DNA from: Rothia kristinae NBRC 15354 | Lineage (GTDB): Bacteria > Actinomycetota > Actinomycetes > Actinomycetales > Micrococcaceae | Direction of reading: 5' to 3' | DNA length: 64,000 bases | Assembly (NCBI RefSeq): GCF_001570865.1 | Contig: NZ_BCSM01000004.1 | Span: forward strand, 124,001-188,000 | Shown: positions 36,912-46,069 of the stretch, in pieces | How the letters are laid out: each line of letters starts with the position of its first letter | Position numbering within the stretch: position 1 is the stretch's first letter | Notes under the pieces: generated by a model | What the model was told of the DNA's origin: nothing | The model's input: the letters and a program-made list of their open reading frames with translations, nothing else | The model's database searches: none | Made by a program: the position numbers and the translations under genes

Positions 36912-38648
36912 GTGACCTCCGACGCCCCCGCCTTCTCCCGCATCCCGCACGCCCCGCGCAGCGACGACCCCGCAGCCCTCGAATCCCTGGCCGAGGCCCT
37001 GGCCGCCGTGGACTACTCCTACGACGGCGTCCTGGCCCTGCTGGGCGAGGGGCCCTTCGAGGCGATGGCCCGGGATCAGATCGCCCCCGCCCGGCACCGG
37101 GTGCGCACCATCCTGGCCGGCACCGCCGCGATGCCCGACGGCGCACGGGCCACCGCGGGGCGGCGTCGGCTGGCCGGGGCCGTGGACTTCTTCCTGCTGG
37201 CCGGGACCCTGAGTGCTGAGGCCCTGGACGCGACCCTCGGCGAGGGCGCCGCCCGGCTGCTGGATCACCTCGGCTTCCTCACCCCCGCGAGCGAGGACCC
37301 CGAGACCGACGCCCCCGATGCCCCGGCGGCCGCGCCCCGCTACCGGGCGGCCTTCGACCTGCGCCCGCACTCCGCCGACGACGGCACGGACCTGTGGGTG
37401 GCCTCGGACCTGGGCGCCCACCAGCACCCCGGGGCGCTGCCCGCCGATCACGTGCTGGGCATCGGGCAGGCCTCCCTGACCCTGGCGCAGATCACCGAGC
37501 GCCGCCCCGTGGACACGGCCCTGGACCTGGGTACCGGCTGCGGCATCCAGACCTTCCATCTGCTGGCCCACGCCCGGCACGTGACCGCCACGGACCTCTC
37601 CGAGCGCGCCCTGGCCTTCACCCGCTTCAACCTGGTGCTCAACGCCGCGGCCCTCGGCCTGGACCCGGCCCACCCGGAGCAGCGGGTGCGGCTGCTGCGC
37701 GGCAGCCTGCTGGAGCCGGTGGCGGGACAGCGCTTCGAGCTGATCGTGTCCAACCCTCCCTTCGTCATCACCCCGCGCACCCCCGGGGAGGATCCGCGGC
37801 GGCGCTACACCTACCGCGACGGCGGGATGGCGGGGGATCAGCTCGTGGAGCGGCTGGTGCGCGAGCTGCCCGAGCACCTGGTCCCCGGCGGTCGGGCCCA
37901 GCTGCTGGCCAACTGGGAGATCCCCGCCACTGCGCCGGGTCAGCAGGCGGACTGGGACACCCGGCCCCGCCAGTGGGTCGGCGCGGAGACCGAGGCGTGG
38001 TTCGTGCAGCGCGAGGAGCTCACCCCGGAGGGCTACGCCCAGACCTGGCTGCGCGATGCCAGCCAGCAGCGGGATCCGGCGGCCTACGAGGAGGCGTTCC
38101 TGGCCTACCTCGAGGACTTCGCGGCCCGCGGGGTCGCCGCCGTCGGCTTCGGCATGGTCTGGCTGCGTCGCCCCGCCGAGTCCGAGGCCCCCGCCGACGC
38201 CGAGGGGCGGGCCCTGCGCCGCTTCGAGGAGATCACCCACCCGCTGCAGCAGCCGCTGGCCCCGTTCCTGACGGCGGCTGTTGCGGCCCACGACGCCGCG
38301 GCGGGCCTGGACGATGCGGCCCTGCGCGAACAGCACCTGACGGTGGGCGAGGACGTCACGGAGGAGCGCCACCAGCGCCCGGGAGCGGAGCACCCGGGGG
38401 TGATCCTGCTGCGCCAGGGGGCGGGATTCCGGCGCACCGAGCTGCTGAGCACGCAGGACGCCGGCTTCGTCTCCGCCTGCGACGGCGAGCTGTCCGTCGG
38501 GCAGATCCTGGACGCCCTGGGCGCCCTGCTCGGCTGGGAGGGTCCGGACCCGGCCGTGGCCCTGCTGGCGCGGGTGCGCACCCTCGTGGAGCGCGGGTTC
38601 CTGGTGCTGCCGGAGACGACGTCGGGCGCCGCTCCCGCCGCGGGCTGA
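36912..38648 (+). CDS. Class I SAM-dependent methyltransferase (release-factor/N6-adenine MTase fold, with N- and C-terminal extensions)
   Basis: 578 residues from GTG 36912 (TGGAGG 2 nt upstream). The central domain (about 170-340) has VDTALDLGTGCGIQTFHL (SAM site), ATDLSERALAFTRFN, and LIVSNPPFVITPR. The NPPF tetrad methylates planar nitrogen (glutamine of release factors, or adenine). The N-terminal 150 residues (ESLAEALAAVDYSYDGVLALLGE) and the C-terminal 200 are found only in actinobacteria. Substrate unknown; rRNA, tRNA or a protein glutamine are candidates. Directly upstream of topA on the same strand (115 bp gap). Confidence 0.85.
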   Translation: MTSDAPAFSRIPHAPRSDDPAALESLAEALAAVDYSYDGVLALLGEGPFEAMARDQIAPARHRVRTILAGTAAMPDGARATAGRRRLAGAVDFFLLAGTLSAEALDATLGEGAARLLDHLGFLTPASEDPETDAPDAPAAAPRYRAAFDLRPHSADDGTDLWVASDLGAHQHPGALPADHVLGIGQASLTLAQITERRPVDTALDLGTGCGIQTFHLLAHARHVTATDLSERALAFTRFNLVLNAAALGLDPAHPEQRVRLLRGSLLEPVAGQRFELIVSNPPFVITPRTPGEDPRRRYTYRDGGMAGDQLVERLVRELPEHLVPGGRAQLLANWEIPATAPGQQADWDTRPRQWVGAETEAWFVQREELTPEGYAQTWLRDASQQRDPAAYEEAFLAYLEDFAARGVAAVGFGMVWLRRPAESEAPADAEGRALRRFEEITHPLQQPLAPFLTAAVAAHDAAAGLDDAALREQHLTVGEDVTEERHQRPGAEHPGVILLRQGAGFRRTELLSTQDAGFVSACDGELSVGQILDALGALLGWEGPDPAVALLARVRTLVERGFLVLPETTSGAAPAAG

Positions 38649-38763
38649 GTCCGACCCCGCCCGCACCCGGCCTGGGGATGCTCGGCGGGGCCCGCGGCGT
38701 CCTCGGCTATCGTGGGAACCGCATCCACTCATCCACCGGTCATCTCGATTCCGAAGGAGTCAC

Positions 38764-41619
38764 GTGCCAGCACAGGCGAAGGGCAAGGGCAGCGGGAGGA
38801 GCCTCCTTATCGTGGAGTCCCCCTCCAAGGTCAAGACCATCGGGGGCTATCTGGGCGACGCCTACGTCGTCGAATCCTCGATGGGGCACATCCGCGACCT
38901 GCCCCAGCCCTCGGAGCTGCCCGCCGAGATGAAGAAGGGCCCGTACGGGAAGTTCGCGGTGGACGTGCAGCACGACTTCGAGCCGTACTACGTCATCAGC
39001 CCGGACAAGAAGAAGAAGGTCGCCGAGCTCAAGCGGCTGCTTAAGGACAGCGACGCCTTGTACCTGGCCACCGATGGCGACCGGGAGGGCGAGGCCATCG
39101 CCTGGCACCTGCTGCAGGTGCTGCAGCCGAAGGTCCCGGTGCACCGGCTGACCTTCCCGGAGATCACCAAGGAGGCCATCCAGCGCGGCTTCGAGAACCT
39201 CCGGGAGATCGATGCGGACCTGGTGGACGCCCAGGAGACCCGCCGGGTGCTGGACCGCATCTACGGCTACGAGCTCTCCCCCGTGCTGTGGCGCAAGGTC
39301 AAGCAGGGGCTGTCCGCCGGGCGCGTGCAGTCCGTGGCCACCCGCCTGGTGGTCGAGCGGGAGCGGGAGCGGATGGCCTTCCGCGCCGCCGAGTACTGGA
39401 GCCTGACCGGCACCTTCGCCACCAAGGCCGAGGAGTCCTTCACCGCCCGCCTGTCCGCCCTGGACGGCGCCCGGGTGGCCACCGGCCGGGACTTCGCCGA
39501 CGACGGCGCCCTGAAGCCGGCCTCCCGGGGGAAGGTCGCGCACCTGGACGAGCAGACCGCCCGTGGACTGGTCGCCGCGCTGGAGGGCGCTGATTTCGTG
39601 GTGACCTCGGTGGAGACCAAGCCGTACACCCGCCGCCCGGCCGCCCCGTTCACCACCTCGACCCTGCAGCAGGAGGCCGCGCGCAAGCTGCGCTTCTCCT
39701 CCCGCTCCACGATGCAGGTGGCCCAGCGCCTCTACGAGTCCGGGTACATCACCTACATGCGCACGGACTCGGTGGCCCTGTCCGAGCAGGCGATCAACGC
39801 CGCCCGCCGCCAGGCCACCGAGCTGTACGGGGCGGAGTCCGTCCCGCAGTCCCCGCGCCACTACGCCTCCAAGTCCAAGAACGCCCAGGAGGCCCACGAG
39901 GCCATCCGCCCGGCGGGGGACTCCTTCCGCACACCCTCGGCCGTGAAGTCCCAGCTCTCCGCGGACGAGTTCCGGCTCTACGAGCTGATCTGGAAGCGCA
40001 CCGTCGCCTCCCAGATGGCCGACGCCAAGGGCCAGACCGCCTCGATCCGCCTGGCCGCGCGCACCGCGGACGGGCGCACCGCCGAGTTCTCGGCGTCGGG
40101 CACCGTGATCACCTTCCGCGGGTTCCTCGCCGCCTACGAGGAGGGCCGCGACGCCGCCCGCGAGGAGGAGGCCGACGGGCGCGGGCAGGACAAGCGCCTG
40201 CCGAAGCTGGCCGAAGGCGACGCGCTGACCGGGCGCGACGTGGCGGCCGACGGGCACGAGACCGCCCCGCCGCCGCGCTACACCGAGGCCTCCCTGGTCA
40301 AGGCCATGGACGAGCTGGGAATCGGGCGGCCCTCCACCTACGCCGCGGTGATCTCCACGATCGTGGACCGCGGGTACGTGGCCAACCGCTCCGGCTCCCT
40401 GGTGCCGCAGTGGATCGCGTTCTCCGTGGTGCGCCTGCTGGAGGAGCACTTCTCCAAGTACGTGGACTACGAGTTCACCGCGGAGATGGAGGAGGACCTG
40501 GACCGCATCGCCCGCGGGGAGCAGGGCAAGGACGAGTGGCTGACCGGCTTCTACTACGGCAACGAGACCAAGCACGGGCTGCTGCCGATCGTGGAGGACC
40601 TCGGGGAGATCGACGCCCGGGCCATCAACTCGGTGGAGATCGCCGAGGGGATCACCCTGCGGGTGGGCCGCTACGGGCCGTACCTGGAGTCCGGCGGCGG
40701 CGTGGACGAGCAGACCGGGGAGGTCACGGACCCGATCCGGGCCAACATCCCGCAGGACCTCGCCCCGGATGAGCTGACCCCGGAGAAGGCGCGGGAGCTG
40801 ATCGAGCAGGGCAAGTCCGACGGGCGCGAGCTCGGCGTGGACCCGGAATCCGGGCACATGATCGTGGCCAAGGACGGGCGGTTCGGACCCTACGTCACCG
40901 AGCTCATCCCGGAGATGACCGACGAGGAGTTCGAGCGCTGGAAGGCCGAGCAGCCCGTCGAGTACTACAAGAACGGCAAGCCCAAGCCGATCAGGAAGCC
41001 CAAGGCCGCCAAGCCGCGCACGGCGTCGCTGTTCAAGTCCATGGACCTGGCCACCGTGACCCTGGAGGAGGCGCTGAAGCTGCTGAGCCTGCCCCGGGTG
41101 GTCGGCAAGGACGCCGAGGGCACCGAGATCACGGTGCAGAACGGGCGCTACGGGCCGTACCTGAAGAAGGGCTTGGACTCCCGCTCGATCGCCTCCGAGG
41201 AACAGATCTTCACGATCACCCTGGAGGAGGCCGAGGCGATCTACGCCCAGCCCAAGCAGCGCGGGCGGGCCGCGGCCAAGCCGCCGCTGGCCGAGTTCGG
41301 GAAGGACCCGAGCACGGACCTGCCGATCGTCGTCAAGGACGGGCGCTTCGGCCCGTACATCACCGACGGGCAGACGAACGTGACGGTGCCCCGCTCGGAG
41401 ACCCTGGAGGGCCTGACCACCGAGCGGGTCGTGCAGCTGCTCGCGGAGAAGCGGGCCAAGGGCCCGGCCAAGAAGCCCGCCCGGAAGAGCCCCGCCAACA
41501 AGACGACGGCCAAGAAGACCACCGGGACCAAGGCCACCGCCAGGAAGACGACCGCGAAGAAGACGACGGCGAAGCGCTCCGGTGCGGCGTCGTCGGCGAA
41601 GACCACCGGGAAGGCCTGA
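38764..41619 (+). CDS. topA: DNA topoisomerase I
   Basis: 951 residues, typical for actinobacteria. Type IA enzyme that relaxes negative supercoils. The Toprim domain starts RSLLIVESPSKVKTIGGYLG and has the acidic triad DGDREGEA. The active-site tyrosine is Tyr331 in GYITYMRTDS, and PSTYAAVISTIVDRGYV follows. There are no zinc fingers; instead repeated basic-acidic TopA C-terminal repeats (VGRYGPYLE, NGRYGPYLKKG, DGRFGPYIT) and a Lys/Thr/Ala tail that binds DNA, as in mycobacteria. The GTG start has AAGGAG 5 nt upstream. It ends 5 bp before ppx. Confidence 0.96.
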   Translation: MPAQAKGKGSGRSLLIVESPSKVKTIGGYLGDAYVVESSMGHIRDLPQPSELPAEMKKGPYGKFAVDVQHDFEPYYVISPDKKKKVAELKRLLKDSDALYLATDGDREGEAIAWHLLQVLQPKVPVHRLTFPEITKEAIQRGFENLREIDADLVDAQETRRVLDRIYGYELSPVLWRKVKQGLSAGRVQSVATRLVVERERERMAFRAAEYWSLTGTFATKAEESFTARLSALDGARVATGRDFADDGALKPASRGKVAHLDEQTARGLVAALEGADFVVTSVETKPYTRRPAAPFTTSTLQQEAARKLRFSSRSTMQVAQRLYESGYITYMRTDSVALSEQAINAARRQATELYGAESVPQSPRHYASKSKNAQEAHEAIRPAGDSFRTPSAVKSQLSADEFRLYELIWKRTVASQMADAKGQTASIRLAARTADGRTAEFSASGTVITFRGFLAAYEEGRDAAREEEADGRGQDKRLPKLAEGDALTGRDVAADGHETAPPPRYTEASLVKAMDELGIGRPSTYAAVISTIVDRGYVANRSGSLVPQWIAFSVVRLLEEHFSKYVDYEFTAEMEEDLDRIARGEQGKDEWLTGFYYGNETKHGLLPIVEDLGEIDARAINSVEIAEGITLRVGRYGPYLESGGGVDEQTGEVTDPIRANIPQDLAPDELTPEKARELIEQGKSDGRELGVDPESGHMIVAKDGRFGPYVTELIPEMTDEEFERWKAEQPVEYYKNGKPKPIRKPKAAKPRTASLFKSMDLATVTLEEALKLLSLPRVVGKDAEGTEITVQNGRYGPYLKKGLDSRSIASEEQIFTITLEEAEAIYAQPKQRGRAAAKPPLAEFGKDPSTDLPIVVKDGRFGPYITDGQTNVTVPRSETLEGLTTERVVQLLAEKRAKGPAKKPARKSPANKTTAKKTTGTKATARKTTAKKTTAKRSGAASSAKTTGKA

Positions 41620-41623
41620 ACCC

Positions 41624-42604
41624 ATGCGTCTGTCCGTGCTCGACGTCGGCTCCAACACGGTGCACCTGCTGCTGCTGGACGTGACCCCCGGCTCCCGCCC
41701 GGAGCCCTACGCCTCCCACAAGATGCCGCTGCAGCTGGTGCAGCACCTCACCGAGGACGGGGACATCTCCGAGAAGGGGCGGGACCTGCTGACCAGCTTC
41801 GTCGCCGAGGCCCGGGACTTCGCCGCCGCGCACGACGCCGAGGACCTGCTGGCCTTCGCGACCTCGGCCATCCGCGAGGCCGGCAACGGCGCGCAGGTGC
41901 TGGAGCACGTGCAGTCCCGCACCGGGGTGACCCTCACGGAGATCTCCGGGGACCAGGAGTCCGCGATCACCTACTTCGCGGTGCGCCGCTGGCAGGGCTG
42001 GGGTGCGGGCACGATCCTGGACCTGGACATCGGCGGCGGCTCCTTCGAGATGTCCATCGGCCAGGACGCCCTGCCCGACGCCGCGGTGTCCGTGCCGCTG
42101 GGGGCCGGGCGCCTGACCCGCCGGTTCATCGAGCACGACCCGGCCAAGCCCAAGGAGATCAAGGCGCTGCGCAAGCACGTGCGCCAGACCCTCAAGCCGG
42201 CGGTGGAGAAGATCCGCGCGGCCGGCACCCCGGACATGGTGGTGGGCACCTCCAAGACCTTCCGCTCCCTGTCCCGGATCTGCGGGGCCGCGCCCTATTC
42301 GGCCGGTCCCTACGTGAAGCGGGAGTTCCACCTGACGGACCTGCGGCTGTGGACCCGGCGCATGGAGGCCATGACCGTGGCCGAGCGGCGGGACCTGCCC
42401 GGGGTCTCCGCTCGGCGGGCCGCGCAGATCCTGGCCGGCGGCATCGTCGCGGAGACCGCGCTGGAGCTGTACGGCGTGGAGACCATGCGCTCGGTGCCGT
42501 GGGCCCTGCGCGAGGGCCTGATCCTGCACCGGATGGAGCGGCTGAACTCCGCCCAGGGGCCGACGGCGATGATCGACCCCAAGACCCTCTCGGACCTCGC
42601 CTAG
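41624..42604 (+). CDS. Ppx/GppA-family exopolyphosphatase/pentaphosphate phosphatase
   Basis: 326 residues of the ASKHA fold: RLSVLDVGSNTVHLLLLDV (phosphate-1), LDLDIGGGSFEMSIG (phosphate-2), MVVGTSKTFRSLSRICG. The short actinobacterial form corresponds to M. tuberculosis Rv0496/Rv1026. It hydrolyses polyphosphate or (p)ppGpp-type nucleotides. No strong ribosome site (close coupling with topA, 4 bp spacer). Confidence 0.88.
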   Translation: MRLSVLDVGSNTVHLLLLDVTPGSRPEPYASHKMPLQLVQHLTEDGDISEKGRDLLTSFVAEARDFAAAHDAEDLLAFATSAIREAGNGAQVLEHVQSRTGVTLTEISGDQESAITYFAVRRWQGWGAGTILDLDIGGGSFEMSIGQDALPDAAVSVPLGAGRLTRRFIEHDPAKPKEIKALRKHVRQTLKPAVEKIRAAGTPDMVVGTSKTFRSLSRICGAAPYSAGPYVKREFHLTDLRLWTRRMEAMTVAERRDLPGVSARRAAQILAGGIVAETALELYGVETMRSVPWALREGLILHRMERLNSAQGPTAMIDPKTLSDLA

Positions 42605-42617
42605 GAGCATCTCTTCC

Positions 42618-43472
42618 GTGTCCACCCCCTCCCTTCCCGCCCCCGACGACGCGCCCCTGCCGGAGGTGCCCGGTCTGGCGCGGCCGGTGGCCCTGTCCAC
42701 CTCGGCCTGCTACCCGCTGGGGGTCCCGGAGACCTTCGCGACCGCGCAGGACCTGGGCTATGACGCCGTCGAGGTGATGATCACCGGGAACCCGCTGTCC
42801 CGGGACCCGGACGAGCTGCTGGACCTGCAGCAGAAGCACCAGCTGCCCATCGCCGCGATCCATGCCCCGACCCTGCTGCTGACCCAGCATGTGTGGGGGG
42901 ATGCCTGGAACAAGATCCGGCTGGCCGCGAAGATGGTGGAGCGGGTCGGCGCCGACGTCATGGTCGCCCACCCGCCGTTCGTGTGGCAGCGGCGCTACGC
43001 CCGCGGCTTCGCCGAGCACGTCTCCCGGATCTCTCGGGAGGAGGGCGTGAAGATCGCGGTGGAGAACATGTACCCGTGGACGGTGCGCGGACACTCGGTG
43101 CAGGCCTACGCCCCGCACTGGTCCCCGCTGGATCAGGACTACGAATGGGTCACCTGGGACTTCTCCCACGCGGCGGCCTCCGGCACGGACTCCCTGGAGG
43201 CGGTGCGCCAGCTGGGCGGCCGGCTGGGGCACGTGCACCTGACCGACGGCTCCGGGAAGGCCATCATGGATGAGCACCTGCGGCCCGGGCACGGCACCCA
43301 GCCGGTGGCCGAGACCCTGGATCACCTGGCGGCGGTGGACTGGCACGGGGTGGTGGGGGTGGAGGTCTCCACCCGCAAGGCCAAGGACGTCTCGATGCGC
43401 GATGAGTGGCTGGCCGAATCCCTGGCCTTCGCCCGCGCCCACCTGGGGGAGGCCCCCCGGGAGCGCGACTGA
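42618..43472 (+). CDS. Sugar phosphate isomerase/epimerase family protein (xylose isomerase-like TIM barrel)
   Basis: 284 residues. TIM-barrel AP-endonuclease-2 fold: VALSTSACYPLGVPETFATAQDLGYDAVEVM, AAKMVERVGADVMVAHPPF, VAVENMYPW-like VENMYPW and HVHLTDGSGK with metal-binding His/Glu positions. Substrate unknown. GTG 42618 is preceded by AGGAGCA. 13 bp after ppx, so part of the topA-ppx unit. Confidence 0.83.
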   Translation: MSTPSLPAPDDAPLPEVPGLARPVALSTSACYPLGVPETFATAQDLGYDAVEVMITGNPLSRDPDELLDLQQKHQLPIAAIHAPTLLLTQHVWGDAWNKIRLAAKMVERVGADVMVAHPPFVWQRRYARGFAEHVSRISREEGVKIAVENMYPWTVRGHSVQAYAPHWSPLDQDYEWVTWDFSHAAASGTDSLEAVRQLGGRLGHVHLTDGSGKAIMDEHLRPGHGTQPVAETLDHLAAVDWHGVVGVEVSTRKAKDVSMRDEWLAESLAFARAHLGEAPRERD

Positions 43473-43508
43473 GGCTGCCCCTTTCGGCGTCTCGCGAGGG
43501 TCTCCTGA

Positions 43509-43571
43509 CGCCGAGCCGTCAGTGGTGTGCGTTATGGGCACGTTATGCGCCACGTGGGTGACGGTTCGGCG
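43509..43571. repeat. Hairpin repeat, copy 1 (13-bp arms CGCCGAGCCGTCA / TGACGGTTCGGCG)
   Basis: Arms 43509-43521 and 43559-43571 pair with one G-T. The 37-nt loop contains the direct repeat CGTTATG. The same arm sequences recur at 45329-45391. It lies between the isomerase stop and proC and may terminate the upstream operon. Confidence 0.6.
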
Positions 43572-43708
43572 CTCGCGTGCGGCGTCGTCATCGAGTGGTC
43601 TCCTGTGACGCGCGGAATAACGGGACGGCGTCGCGCCGTTGCACCGGGCAGAGTCCATCCGTCCCCGACGCCGCGCGGCCGCGTGCCGCGCGAGACAAGG
43701 AGTGCCGC

Positions 43709-44548
43709 ATGTCCGCCCCCGTGATCGCCTTCCTCGGCACCGGCTCCATGAACGGCTCGATCCTCGACGGCGTGCTCGCCGGCGGGGCCGACCCGTCCGC
43801 GGTGCGCGCGACCACCCGCTCCGCGACCAGCGCCCAGCGGCTGGCGGCCGAGCACCCGGAGATCACGGTGCTCAGCGAGGAGGACGATGAGCGGGCCAAC
43901 CTGCGGGCCGTCGACGGCGCGGACATCGTGCTGCTGGGGGTCAAGCCCAAGGGCATCCAGGATCTGGCCGCGAGCCTCGCCGAGGCCCTGGATCCCAGCA
44001 CCGTGGTGCTCTCGGTGGCCGCCGGCATCGACGTGGCGATGCTGGAGCAGGAGCTGCCCGAGGGCCAGCCGGTGGTCCGCTCCATGCCCAACACCCCGTC
44101 GTCGGTGGGCCGCGGGGTGATCGCCCTGGTGCCCGGCACCCACGCGGGGGAGGAGGCCCTGGGCCTGGCGAAGGACGTGCTGCGCCACTCCGGCACGGTG
44201 CTGGAGGTCTCCGAGGATCAGATCGGGGCGATCACCGGCGTCTCCGGTTCGGGCCCGGCCTACGCGTTCTTCTTCGCCGAGGCGCTGCAGCAGGCCGGGC
44301 AGGCCCTGGGGCTGGATGAGCAGACCGCACGGCTGGTGGCCAAGGAGACCCTGGCCGGGGCCGGGGAGCTGCTGCACGCCGACGACGCCGACCCGGCCGC
44401 CCTGCGCGAGGCCGTCACCAGTCCAGGCGGCACCACCGAGCAGGCGCTGAAGGTCTTCGCCGAGGGCGGGCTGGTGGAGCTGACCGAGAAGGCCGTGCGC
44501 GCCAGCGCCGAGAAGGGCGCGGCCATGGAGGAGCAGTTCCGCCGGTGA
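43709..44548 (+). CDS. proC: Pyrroline-5-carboxylate reductase
   Basis: 279 residues. Last step of proline synthesis. N-terminal Rossmann motif IAFLGTGSMNGSILDGVLAG; SMPNTPSSVGRGV binds substrate; the dimerisation helix is ITGVSGSGPAYAFFFAEALQQAGQALGLDEQTA, and SPGGTTEQALKVF is the family's C-terminal signature. The ATG at 43709 has AAGGAG 6 nt upstream. A longer frame from GTG 43577 runs through the hairpin region and is not protein-like. Confidence 0.95.
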   Translation: MSAPVIAFLGTGSMNGSILDGVLAGGADPSAVRATTRSATSAQRLAAEHPEITVLSEEDDERANLRAVDGADIVLLGVKPKGIQDLAASLAEALDPSTVVLSVAAGIDVAMLEQELPEGQPVVRSMPNTPSSVGRGVIALVPGTHAGEEALGLAKDVLRHSGTVLEVSEDQIGAITGVSGSGPAYAFFFAEALQQAGQALGLDEQTARLVAKETLAGAGELLHADDADPAALREAVTSPGGTTEQALKVFAEGGLVELTEKAVRASAEKGAAMEEQFRR

Positions 44549-44598
44549 TGCTCACCGGGCCCTGTCATCCCCGACGGGGCGATGGTAGCGTGCGGGGC

Positions 44599-44823
44599 AT
44601 GAGACGAATCCCCTCACCCACGGAGCGCCGGGCCCTCCATGCCCCGCGTTTCGTGGTGGCTTGTCCCGAGGCTCAGGGGCAGCACCCCACCGGCGACGAC
44701 GGTCTGACGGACCGGCAGCGGGAAGCGCTGTCGCAGCGGTACCGCCGCGGCCCCGGCGCGCCCCTGACGGATGCCGAAGGGGAGATCATCCAGCGCTTCC
44801 GCGCTCGACGGCATGGCGGCTGA
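44599..44823 (+). CDS. Small uncharacterised protein upstream of a GNAT acetyltransferase
   Basis: 74 residues, not recognised. Two similar segments are seen: DGLTDRQREALSQRYRRG and PLTDAEGEIIQRFRAR. No signal peptide; Arg-rich. A TAGCGT -10 box ends 7 nt before the ATG and there is no ribosome site, so translation is probably leaderless. The last 11 bp overlap the start of the GNAT gene. The arrangement is that of toxin-antitoxin pairs in which the toxin is an acetyltransferase (TacT type), but the protein lacks the ribbon-helix-helix antitoxin fold, so this is only a possibility. Confidence 0.5.
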   Translation: MRRIPSPTERRALHAPRFVVACPEAQGQHPTGDDGLTDRQREALSQRYRRGPGAPLTDAEGEIIQRFRARRHGG

Positions 44824-45304
44824 GCAGCTGCGGCAACTCGATCGCGCGGATTTTCCCCAGCTCCAGCAGTGGGTCTGCACCTCGCCGGCGAACGCGAGAT
44901 ACCAAGGAGGGCGTCGACCGTGGGATCCTCGCCCCTGGGAGCTGGAGGTGCAGTCCTATCTGCGCACCCTGAAGCCGAAGACTCCCGGAGTCCTCTGGGG
45001 CGCATTTCACGGGCCGGAGCTTCGGGCCGTCGCTCACCTGGACTTCTCCGAGGATTTCGGAGCGACGATCATCCGAGCGCTTGCACGGGCTGAGGCGTAT
45101 CGAGGTCAGCATATGGGCGAGGTGATGCTCGAACAGTGCATCCGGTTCGCTGCGGGAGCGGTGCTGCGCGCGACGGCGGATGTCCTCGTCGCGAAGATCG
45201 ACCACCGGAATGAACCCAGCAGGAGGCTCTTCGACAGCAAGGGCTTCACCCGCGAGGGCTCGGACCCGCACAGCGGACTGGAGCTCTGGCTCAGGAACGT
45301 CTGA
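44813..45304 (+). CDS. GNAT-family N-acetyltransferase, accessory
   Basis: 163 residues. GNAT features are weak but present: ALARAEAYRGQHMGEVMLEQCIRFAAG stands where the acetyl-CoA-binding motif A (R/Q-x-x-G-x-G/A) occurs, followed by VLVAKIDHRNEPSRRLFDSKGF (motif B). Base composition is lower in GC and codon use is more relaxed than in the neighbours, suggesting transfer. Starts within the end of the small ORF upstream. Acceptor substrate unknown; could be a toxin acetylating aminoacyl-tRNA, or an ordinary small-molecule acetylase. Confidence 0.6.
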   Translation: MAAEQLRQLDRADFPQLQQWVCTSPANARYQGGRRPWDPRPWELEVQSYLRTLKPKTPGVLWGAFHGPELRAVAHLDFSEDFGATIIRALARAEAYRGQHMGEVMLEQCIRFAAGAVLRATADVLVAKIDHRNEPSRRLFDSKGFTREGSDPHSGLELWLRNV

Positions 45305-45328
45305 TGGCCAGTCTCTCGCCATCGCCGT

Positions 45329-45391
45329 CGCCGAGCCGTCACTGCCGTGGCGTCTGGAGGCCTCGGAGCCCACGGCAGTGACGGTTCGGCG
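45329..45391. repeat. Hairpin repeat, copy 2, likely bidirectional terminator
   Basis: 22-bp arms (45329-45350 and 45370-45391) with one G-T pair and a 19-nt loop. The outer 13 bases are the same as those of the copy at 43509-43571. It lies between the convergent GNAT (+) and trkA (-) genes. The two copies bracket proC and the small-ORF/GNAT pair. Confidence 0.7.
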
Positions 45392-45400
45392 TCGGAGGGG

Positions 45401-46069
45401 CTACGGCCGGGCCGCGAAGCGCTCGATCAGGTCCACCTGGCCGGAGACGATCAGCACGTCCCGGGAGGTGATCTTCGTCTGGGCGGTCGCGTAGGTGAAG
45501 TCCTCCCCGGGGGACTTCACACCCACGATGGTCACCCCGTAGCGGTCGCGCAGGTTCGCCTCCTCGATGGTGAACCCGTGGGTCTCCTTGGGCGGGTACA
45601 TCTTCACGATCGCGAAGTCGTCGTCGAACTCGATGTAGTCCAGCAGGCGCCCGGACACCAGATGCGCTGCGCGGCGCCCGGCGTCGGCCTCCGGGTAGAT
45701 CACGTGGTGCGCGCCGATGCGGGAGAGGATCTTCCCGTGCGCCGGGGTGATGGCCTTGGCCCAGATCCGCTCGATCCCCAGGTCCACCAGGTTCGCCACG
45801 ATCAGCACGCTGGACTCGATCGAGGTGCCCACCCCGACGACGGCGGCCCCGAAGTCCTCCGCGCCGACCTGGCGCAGGGCGTCGATGTCCGAGGCGTCGG
45901 CCTCCACCACGTGGGTGAGCACCCCGGACCACTTCTGCACGGTCGCGGCGCTGCGCTCGACGGCGAGGACCTCCTTGTTCTGGCGCAGCAGCTGCAGGGC
46001 CGTGGACGCGCCGAAGCGGCCCAGGCCGATCACCAGGACGGGGGCGTTGTGGGCGGGACGCTCAGCCAA
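45401..46069 (-). CDS. trkA: Trk/Ktr potassium uptake regulatory subunit (RCK protein)
   Basis: 222 residues: an N-terminal RCK nucleotide-binding domain (APVLVIGLGRFGASTALQL, about 10-130) and a C-terminal RCK_C/TrkA-C domain (about 140-220). It gates the TrkH channel in response to nucleotides. The TTG start at 46069 overlaps the trkH stop by 8 bp; AGAGG lies 7 nt upstream. Stop at 45401, just after the hairpin. Confidence 0.9.
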   Translation of the reverse strand: MAERPAHNAPVLVIGLGRFGASTALQLLRQNKEVLAVERSAATVQKWSGVLTHVVEADASDIDALRQVGAEDFGAAVVGVGTSIESSVLIVANLVDLGIERIWAKAITPAHGKILSRIGAHHVIYPEADAGRRAAHLVSGRLLDYIEFDDDFAIVKMYPPKETHGFTIEEANLRDRYGVTIVGVKSPGEDFTYATAQTKITSRDVLIVSGQVDLIERFAARP

